Shown here: piece after piece, positions 60,075-64,000 of the stretch
How the letters are laid out: the number at the start of each line of letters is the position of its first letter
Position numbering within the stretch: the stretch's first letter is position 1
Assembly (NCBI GenBank): GCA_032871835.1
Contig: CM065299.1
Coordinates: 43,536,706 to 43,600,705, forward strand
Direction of reading: 5' to 3'
Source of the DNA: Dipteronia dyeriana
Taxonomy: Eukaryota; Streptophyta; Magnoliopsida; Sapindales; Sapindaceae
DNA length: 64,000 nt
The notes under the pieces: generated by a model
Seen by the model: the letters and a program-made list of their open reading frames with translations, nothing else
Told to the model about the DNA's origin: nothing
The model's database searches: none
Program-made: the position numbers and the translations under genes

Positions 60075-61700
60075 TGACAAATGCCATTTTGTTTATTTAA
60101 AATAGCTTACCGAACAAAATTTATAAACTCTATTATAGTCAGAATTGACAAACAATATATTAGCAACTATGGGTATCGTCCACATAGATTGTCTCATGCC
60201 TAGTTGATCAAATTGATGCTCTAGATTAAATGCAAGAAAGTAAACTGAAAGAGTTTTCGTATTGAAATTAACTAAAATGCAGCTAAGTTTAAACTACCTA
60301 GAAATGCAGCAAGTTAGTAGGTGAAAAATATATGATAATGGACTAGGGGAGTGATGGATTCAACTTGAAAACAATGGGTATTTATGAATTCTCATGAATG
60401 TTCATTAAACTAAAGTAACCAATCGAGAGGGTATAGACCTGATTGTATATCCCTTATGGGTTTCCAATCTAAAGGGTATAAAATTGGCCACCCATAAGTG
60501 ATTGTTCATTAAAGTGCATCTACCAAATAAGAACCAATCTCTTTATAAATTCACCAACCTAGAAGGTATAGAATTGGTGCTTAATCTCTCATAAACAACC
60601 AATCTAGAGGGTAAAGAATTGATCACCCATTTGAGATTAGACAGAGATTGAGATTGATTTGTCTAGATTTCACTAGACGAGGGTAATCTTGTTCAATCCT
60701 TCCAAACAAAAGAGCTTAAGAGAATTCAATAGAGGGTATACCCAATTCTCTACTCAAATGATTTCTTAAATAATTTACAGATAAAGGAGGGTACAATCAA
60801 ATACAAATCATCTTTGAAATCAGTACAAGCAATGAATGAGATATAATTGATAGATTAATTAGAAATGATAAAATTCATTACAAAACCCATAATCCACAAT
60901 AGAATCATATCAATCCCCAAGTGGGATGTCTAGCTACTCATATCTACTAAAAGTAATAAGCAAAGAGAATAGAGTAAAAGAAAACCCCGAGATGATTCCT
61001 CAATCTTAAAGTTCTAAATTATTCTCCTTGCCCCCCGTTTGTTGAGTAGATGATGTAGATGATATTTGGATTGAATGGGTTTTGGTGAGAGAAATTCCGA
61101 GATCTAGAGAGAGAAAGTGGTTATGAATCGGTATGTGTGCATATGTCTCATAACATAAACGATCCTATATATGTGTCTTTAAAGTGGCCTGATTTCTCTG
61201 ATATGGCTTCCTAACATGCCAAATATGTGGGTTTTGTGCGCGTGGGATGTGACCCACGTAGTGACCCATGCAATGACCTAATAATTAGATTTCCATCTCT
61301 GGGGTTTAGTGAAATATCCAGGTTGTAGCACAGGTTGGGACCCCATGTAGTGACCTAATGCCCACGTCCTGTTCCCTAGTTAGCTCTCTGGTTTCCTCAA
61401 GTGTGCGATTTGTGCGTGATTGGTGCATGGGTAATAACCCGCACAATACCCTATCTTCCATTTCTTCTTCATAATGCATGGGTAGGGATCCGTGCAGAAC
61501 CAGTGCACTTTGGATTCTACACTTGATCAATTCTTGGCCTTTTTCTGTTCAAATCCACCTTTTTTCCATTCAATCTTCTGAAATGTATCAAATTGCCTAC
61601 AATCATAACAAACAAGCCGTAAGATATACAAAAACAACTGAAAATGAGACAAAGGGAATGGGATTAGGGACCAAAATATATGAAATTTTTTGCACAACCA
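60075..61700 (-). repeat. 5' LTR of J
   Basis: On the minus strand it begins tggttgtgca and ends gcatttgtca, 1626 bp, followed on the plus side by aagct. It aligns throughout with 41183-42780 and shows the same ccaat...attggt units at 60419-60630. A minus-strand TATA lies at 61165-61173, with the gacccacgtagtgaccc-type motifs upstream. Confidence 0.92.
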
Positions 61701-61705
61701 AAGCT

Positions 61706-62955
61706 CAAAATAGTCCTGGAAAGAAAGCTAGCACAATACAAAACACAAACATGTGAAAACATAGGCTTTTACAAAAACCTAACTCAACCTATAAGATTCA
61801 ATCAAAGATCAATTTAGATTCTATAGAGTCTGAATCTCTAATAAAAGTAAACACAATATACAAACAAGTATTGAAGAAGAAAACACAAGGTAATTTTAGA
61901 TTTGAAGCTCAAATCTCAAAAGAGAAATCAGTACACAAGTGAAAACTGTGTAGTCTAGTTTTTGTGTGTTAACCTACAAGAAAACTCAATCAAATAGCTC
62001 CAAAATATTATAGAAAAGATATAGGGCTGGTAGATGAGAAATTTACAACTTGAATCACTCGAATCGGACTCCGAATAAAAAAGATAAGGTGTTTGGAAGA
62101 TAGGAAAATTGGGGAGATAATTTTCAACGTAATTTTTTTAATTTTTTCTTCTTGGAAAAGAATGGGAGGGAAAGGAGTATTTAAAGGAATTTTTTAATGA
62201 AGGAAAATAACACCTCTGCATCCCGTGGTGTCACATGGGCCTCCACAAGGGAAGAGGACCTCATTTCCCATGGAGGTCCACACGCCTCCACGGGAAAGGG
62301 GGGTTGTCCCCTTCCTTTTCTCTTGAGACTCCTTCAGTTCTTCAGCCATATCTCCAGCCTCCAAACTTTGATTTTGAATCTATTTTAAGATTACAAACTA
62401 GGACTCTCTCATATACAAAAGATGTCAAGAAATCGTTTTTAAAAAATACTGTATTCAATCTTGAAAATCGTATACGAAAACCATGCATGATAAAATCATA
62501 AAAAGTTTATTAACTTCCTAATTTGAACTCGAAACTTAATGACTGAGTAACCGAAATGACATAAACTCAATATAGAGTATTTCAAGCACAAATTCTAGTT
62601 CAATATCTTACAAATACAAAAAAAAAAAAAAAATGAACACAAGAACACACAAACATGCAGTTTCCTAGAAATAATCTAAGCTATGCAATTTCTCAAAATT
62701 TGTCACCTTTAGAATTAATGCATGTGCATGCTTGACTAAATGTGTGCATGTGTCATACCAATTTTTTGCACAAAGATGTTGGATGTAAATGTATGATATG
62801 TTTGTGTGTGCCTAGGCCTTGCAAGAGGAAAGAGGTCTCAATATACCTTTAGCTATGAAATGAAGCTTTGTTTCTGTTGTAGCCATCACTTTGCTTTGAT
62901 TGTTGTCCATCTTCCTTGAAGCTTGGTGATCCATAAATCAAAGACAACTAATAAA
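61706..62955 (-). repeat. Right part of inverted family D LTR D2
   Basis: This continues D2 after J. It is the reverse complement of D1's 39142-39420 (ggagtccgac/gtcggactcc region at 62062) and then of 9109-9888. Landmarks are the GC-rich block at 62215-62340, the tgcatgtgcatg segment at 62721 and the cttgcaagaggaa segment at 62817. A 16-base A run lies at 62618-62633. The terminal bases of the LTR are not clearly visible. Confidence 0.75.
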
Positions 62956-62987
62956 TACAAAGCAAATATTATTTTTATATATAATTA

Positions 62988-64000
62988 TGCCAATAAAAGA
63001 CTCAAAAGCCTAACATATATGCAATATCAAAACAAAATTTAGAAAACCGCAACTATGTACTCAAATGTATTAAACAAGTACTATGGCAAGTTAGGGTATT
63101 GTCCACAGAAATTGAGATATAGTTATTATCAAATCGTGACTCTAATAAAAATGCAATTAAATAAAAGTGCAATAAAAGTAGGTTTAAAAGATTAATGATA
63201 GAAAATAAATGAAAATGTAATTATTATTAAGCTAAAGAAAGCAAACAAGACTTAAGAAAACAAAAATCTGTGTGAAAAGTATATGATAAGAGATATGGGA
63301 GTCGATGCAATATAGACACAAATAGTGGGAATTCCACTTATTAAGCACGATTCAATTTAGATACAGGGTTAATCTTCCTAGCTACAGTTTCGATGATGGC
63401 TTTGATTGGAGTGCTCACAATCCACCCCTTTCACTTTTGCTTTGGATAGATGTAACGTAGCCGAAATGGTTTGGGTTGGAGTGCTCACAACATATCCCTT
63501 CCAATTCAAATGAGATTGGTTAAACACCTTAGGTGTTGATGGTCAAAAATATAAATTGATATCTAATGTAAACTAAGAGTTGGAGTGCCTACTTGGCTCA
63601 TAAAGACACCACAATTCAACATCTACAGTGTGTTGGGAGATGGAGTGCCTACCCAACCCAAAATGAGTATTAAATGCATTAAAGACCAAAATCAACCACT
63701 AAGTGATATGGGTGTTGGAGTGCCTGCCCACTTCACAAATATTTCAATTACAGTTTGATTACTCAAATAAGTTCAATCAATCAACAAGATTCAAGAGTTG
63801 GAGTGTCTACTTAATTCAAAAGGTAATTAATCACAATTAAGTACAATGAATGGAACTATATTAATCAAATCAAAATAATAGAACTCATATAATCTATGAA
63901 TTAATTGCATCAACACCCAAATTGGGTTTACCTACTAATGACAAATGTAATAAAATGATATAGAGGAGAGAAATAGAAAGGACCCATGTAAAGACCATAT
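62988..64000 (-). repeat. Partial gypsy-like LTR M, related in plan to J's LTR
   Basis: It carries gggtattgtccacag at 63093, about 105 bases after a possible TG/CA terminus at 62988. J has gggtatcgtccaca about 95 bases after its terminus. The following tcaaat...aatgcaa...aaagtgcaataaaagtaggttt stretch also follows the J plan. Six copies of a ttggagtgc(c/t) motif occur at 63411-63810. The LTR runs out of the window, so element type and right end are unknown. The left end is approximate. Confidence 0.5.
63411..63815. repeat. Six spaced copies of a TTGGAGTGCYYAC motif
   Basis: Copies start near 63411, 63477, 63583, 63637 (gatggagtgcc), 63714 and 63799 (ttggagtgtc), spaced about 55 to 105 bases. 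Each is followed by tcac, ctac or ctgc. They occupy the part of the LTR that in J holds the ccaat...attggt units. Confidence 0.8.

Larger units (their letters stand above)
41183..61700 (-). mobile_element. Ty3/gypsy-type (Athila/Tat-like) element J, apparently non-autonomous
   Basis: J has two LTRs (41183-42780 and 60075-61700), both TG...CA when read on the minus strand. It is flanked by the perfect duplication aagct (41178-41182 and 61701-61705). A primer site at 60054-60071 fixes the minus-strand orientation. In sense order it has gag remnants, a protease remnant, a coiled-coil frame, an LTR-like stretch, a plant-transposon-protein-like frame and a long 3' non-coding part. I found no RT, RNase H or integrase motif. 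K and L are inserted in the gag region. Without them J is about 10.7 kb. Confidence 0.9.

Noticed and set aside
60051..60075. Possible tRNA or attachment site at the CG-rich tggcgcc stretch
   Set aside because: Its position three bases from an LTR end and its sequence identify it as a retrotransposon primer site.
63411..63815. CRISPR-like array
   Set aside because: Repeats are short, imperfect and irregularly spaced, and lie in a plant LTR-like region.
1..64000. A novel cellular gene cluster or defence system
   Set aside because: All stretches with coding similarity are gag, protease, integrase, RT or RNase H of retrotransposons. The only unassigned frame is the coiled coil in J.

Overview
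This window comes from a flowering-plant nuclear genome. The evidence is long AT-rich intergenic DNA, 1-2.5 kb LTRs with TG...CA ends, initiator-Met-tRNA primer sites, plant-type Ty1/copia gag-pol, and a Ty3/gypsy element of Athila/Tat style. I found no host gene, tRNA, rRNA or CRISPR array. Nearly every base can be placed in an LTR retrotransposon or a fragment of one. The species cannot be told from the sequence. Family letters used here are my own labels.

Layout, left to right. 1-3007 is the 3' end and 3' LTR of a SIRE/Maximus-like copia element (family D). 3008-4616 is a minus-strand piece of another SIRE-like pol (N). 4617-9108 is a shrunken copy (E) of the main family, a copia with LTRs of about 2.4 kb (family A). 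9109-40378 is a D LTR (D1) split by element A (9889-39136, target-site duplication aaata). A is itself split by B (14223-22979, duplication acaac), by G (25313-34581, duplication agcaa/agcca) and by solo LTR H (34637-35936, duplication gcatc/gtatc). G carries two more insertions: element C (26003-30201, duplication gaagg) and inverted solo LTR F (30516-32711, duplication gattc). From 40388 to about 62955 lies a second D LTR in inverted orientation (D2), split by J, a minus-strand gypsy-type element (41183-61700, duplication aagct). J is split by copia K (48699-55962) and solo LTR L (56233-58785), both family A. From about 62988 to the window end lies part of another gypsy-like LTR (M).

All coding regions are decayed by stops, frameshifts and deletions. 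Some key motifs survive: an integrase with its Glu in G and K, a YVDD reverse-transcriptase motif in A, and a protease DSGA motif in G. J keeps gag and protease remnants but appears to have no reverse transcriptase or integrase. It has a coiled-coil reading frame and a plant-transposon-protein-like region instead, so it looks non-autonomous.

The most notable structures are two large inverted LTR pairs (C 3' LTR with F, about 314 bp apart; D1 with D2, originally about 240 bp apart), GC-rich motif clusters just upstream of LTR TATA boxes, and short-motif arrays in the transcribed leaders of three unrelated LTR families.
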